Assembly (NCBI GenBank): GCA_005801025.1
Contig: SYDZ01000043.1
Coordinates: 1 to 6,013 of the forward strand
From: Actinomycetota bacterium
GTDB taxonomy: Bacteria > Actinomycetota > Acidimicrobiia > Acidimicrobiales > Ilumatobacteraceae
Direction of reading: 5' to 3'
Length of the DNA: 6,013 bases
Shown piece by piece: positions 5,325-6,013 of the stretch (its first letter is position 1; each line of letters begins with the position of its first letter). Under the pieces are notes generated by a model. The model was not told where the DNA came from. It was given only the letters and a program-made list of their open reading frames with translations, and made no database searches. The translations under genes and the position numbers were made by a program.

Positions 5325-6013
5325 TCAGCCTTCGACTGAAGTGCGCCAATGCATGGAGATCACTGCTCGGCGATTGCTCTCGTGCCGAACCTGATCTTCA
5401 ATCATTGCTTCATCCCATCCCAATAAGGGGCCAGCAATGATCGCGACGCGACGCAGAGTGTCGTCACTGACTGGCCCGAGTGTGCCGATCACCAAACGGC
5501 GATCAACGATGTCCGACAATGTGCGCGCACCTTCATCGGCAACGGCGAAGATGATTTGCGCTTCAATATCCAAGCAGTCCGCCACGAGGCGCGCAGAGGA
5601 GAGTGGTGATTGCTCGACAATATTTGCAATTCGAGTCCACTCTGTGCCGTACAGGCGAGCAATATGCTCGCCGATATCGTAGGGCATGCCCAACATCTTC
5701 ATTGAACAAGCAGCATCAACAATGAAAGGTTCTGCATCTTCGGCCCAAGCAAATGTTCCGGCAGCAGCAGTAGCGCGCGAATCGAAGAATCGAGAATGTG
5801 CACCTTTAAGTTCATTCGTCAGCAGTGCATCAACCATTTCTTCAGCAGTCGCGCGGCCAGTTGTCCATTTGCCACCACCGATTGACCACAGATTGTCGAC
5901 GCCATGATCCACATGGTGATATAACTCATGAGCTCGGCTTGCCGAGTAAGTCTCTGTCTCATCGGGGCCATCATTCTTGGAGCCAGAATCGTTGGCGTGA
6001 GACGCGCGGAGTA
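5325..6013 (-). CDS. glpD: FAD-dependent glycerol-3-phosphate dehydrogenase, C-terminal part, 5' end off window
   Basis: This enzyme oxidises sn-glycerol 3-phosphate to dihydroxyacetone phosphate using FAD and passes electrons to the respiratory chain at the membrane. The frame is open from the right edge (6011) to the TGA at 5327-5325, giving 228 residues of a protein usually 500-580 long. The GTG at 5912 is an internal codon, not a start. The visible part begins at the end of the FAD-binding domain, with SRAHELYHH then LWSIGGGKWTTGRATAEEMVDAL (about 41-63), matching the family's IxGGKxTTYRxMAExxVD. The alpha-helical C-terminal domain follows, with IARLYGTEW (about 117-125), EAQIIFAVADEGARTLSDIVDRRL (about 150-173) and LGWDEAMIEDQV (about 197-208). 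The Tyr usual after GGKxTT is Gly here. A related FAD oxidoreductase cannot be fully excluded without the N-terminal half. Being next to comEA looks like simple adjacency. Confidence 0.88.
   Translation of the reverse strand, partial: LRASHANDSGSKNDGPDETETYSASRAHELYHHVDHGVDNLWSIGGGKWTTGRATAEEMVDALLTNELKGAHSRFFDSRATAAAGTFAWAEDAEPFIVDAACSMKMLGMPYDIGEHIARLYGTEWTRIANIVEQSPLSSARLVADCLDIEAQIIFAVADEGARTLSDIVDRRLVIGTLGPVSDDTLRRVAIIAGPLLGWDEAMIEDQVRHESNRRAVISMHWRTSVEG

Noticed and set aside
5311..5328. Possible hairpin CTGGCGT-CGCG-GCGTCAG at the glpD 3' end as a terminator
   Set aside because: The stem needs G-U pairs on the plus strand and has mismatches on the minus strand, the relevant one; no U-tract follows.
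5437..5907. Plus-strand open frames opposite glpD
   Set aside because: The minus-strand frame matches the GlpD C-terminal domain throughout; these are antisense shadows.
5913..6011. Taking the GTG at 5912 as the start of a short 195-residue gene
   Set aside because: The frame continues open to the window edge and the upstream residues fit GlpD, so the GTG is an internal valine codon.
1..6013. CRISPR arrays, tRNA or rRNA genes, transposases, attachment sites
   Set aside because: I looked for regularly spaced repeats, transposase-like proteins and terminal inverted repeats and found none; nearly all bases are in recognised core genes.

Overview
The window looks like core chromosome from an actinobacterium-like genome. 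It has roughly balanced base composition by eye, GTG starts and tight gene packing. The gene set comEA, comEC, holA, rpsT (opposite strand), lepA is the conserved neighbourhood seen in many Actinomycetota. The moderate GC content and short ComEC would fit a non-Streptomyces lineage such as Acidimicrobiia, but that placement is an inference I could not test. I see no mobile element, CRISPR array, rRNA, tRNA or clear horizontal-transfer signature.

Layout from left to right. The window opens inside lepA (EF4/LepA GTPase) on the minus strand. About 412 residues are present, starting at position 1238; the C-terminal third lies off the left edge. A 154-bp divergent intergenic region separates it from rpsT (ribosomal protein S20) on the plus strand. 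The 3' end of rpsT overlaps the 3' end of the convergent gene holA (DNA polymerase III delta subunit, minus strand) by 17 bp. Upstream of holA on the same strand is comEC (DNA-uptake channel), whose stop overlaps the holA start in an ATGA. Next, on the plus strand, is a small predicted multi-pass membrane protein with no recognised family, sitting between comEC and comEA. Then comes comEA on the minus strand (TM anchor, SLBB domain, helix-hairpin-helix DNA-binding domain). The right edge holds the 3' part of a glpD-type FAD-dependent glycerol-3-phosphate dehydrogenase on the minus strand, running off the window.

Functional reading. comEA and comEC would bind incoming DNA outside the membrane and pass single strands across it. 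holA, rpsT and lepA are housekeeping genes for replication and translation, and comEC is translationally coupled to holA. The points most worth a second look are three. ComEC ends right after its channel domain, with no metallo-beta-lactamase-like domain. An opposite-strand membrane gene breaks the usual comEA-comEC operon. The comEC reading frame stays open for more than 100 codons antisense to that gene, which invites a wrong comEC start. I did not find a convincing new system; most of the window is ordinary core genome.
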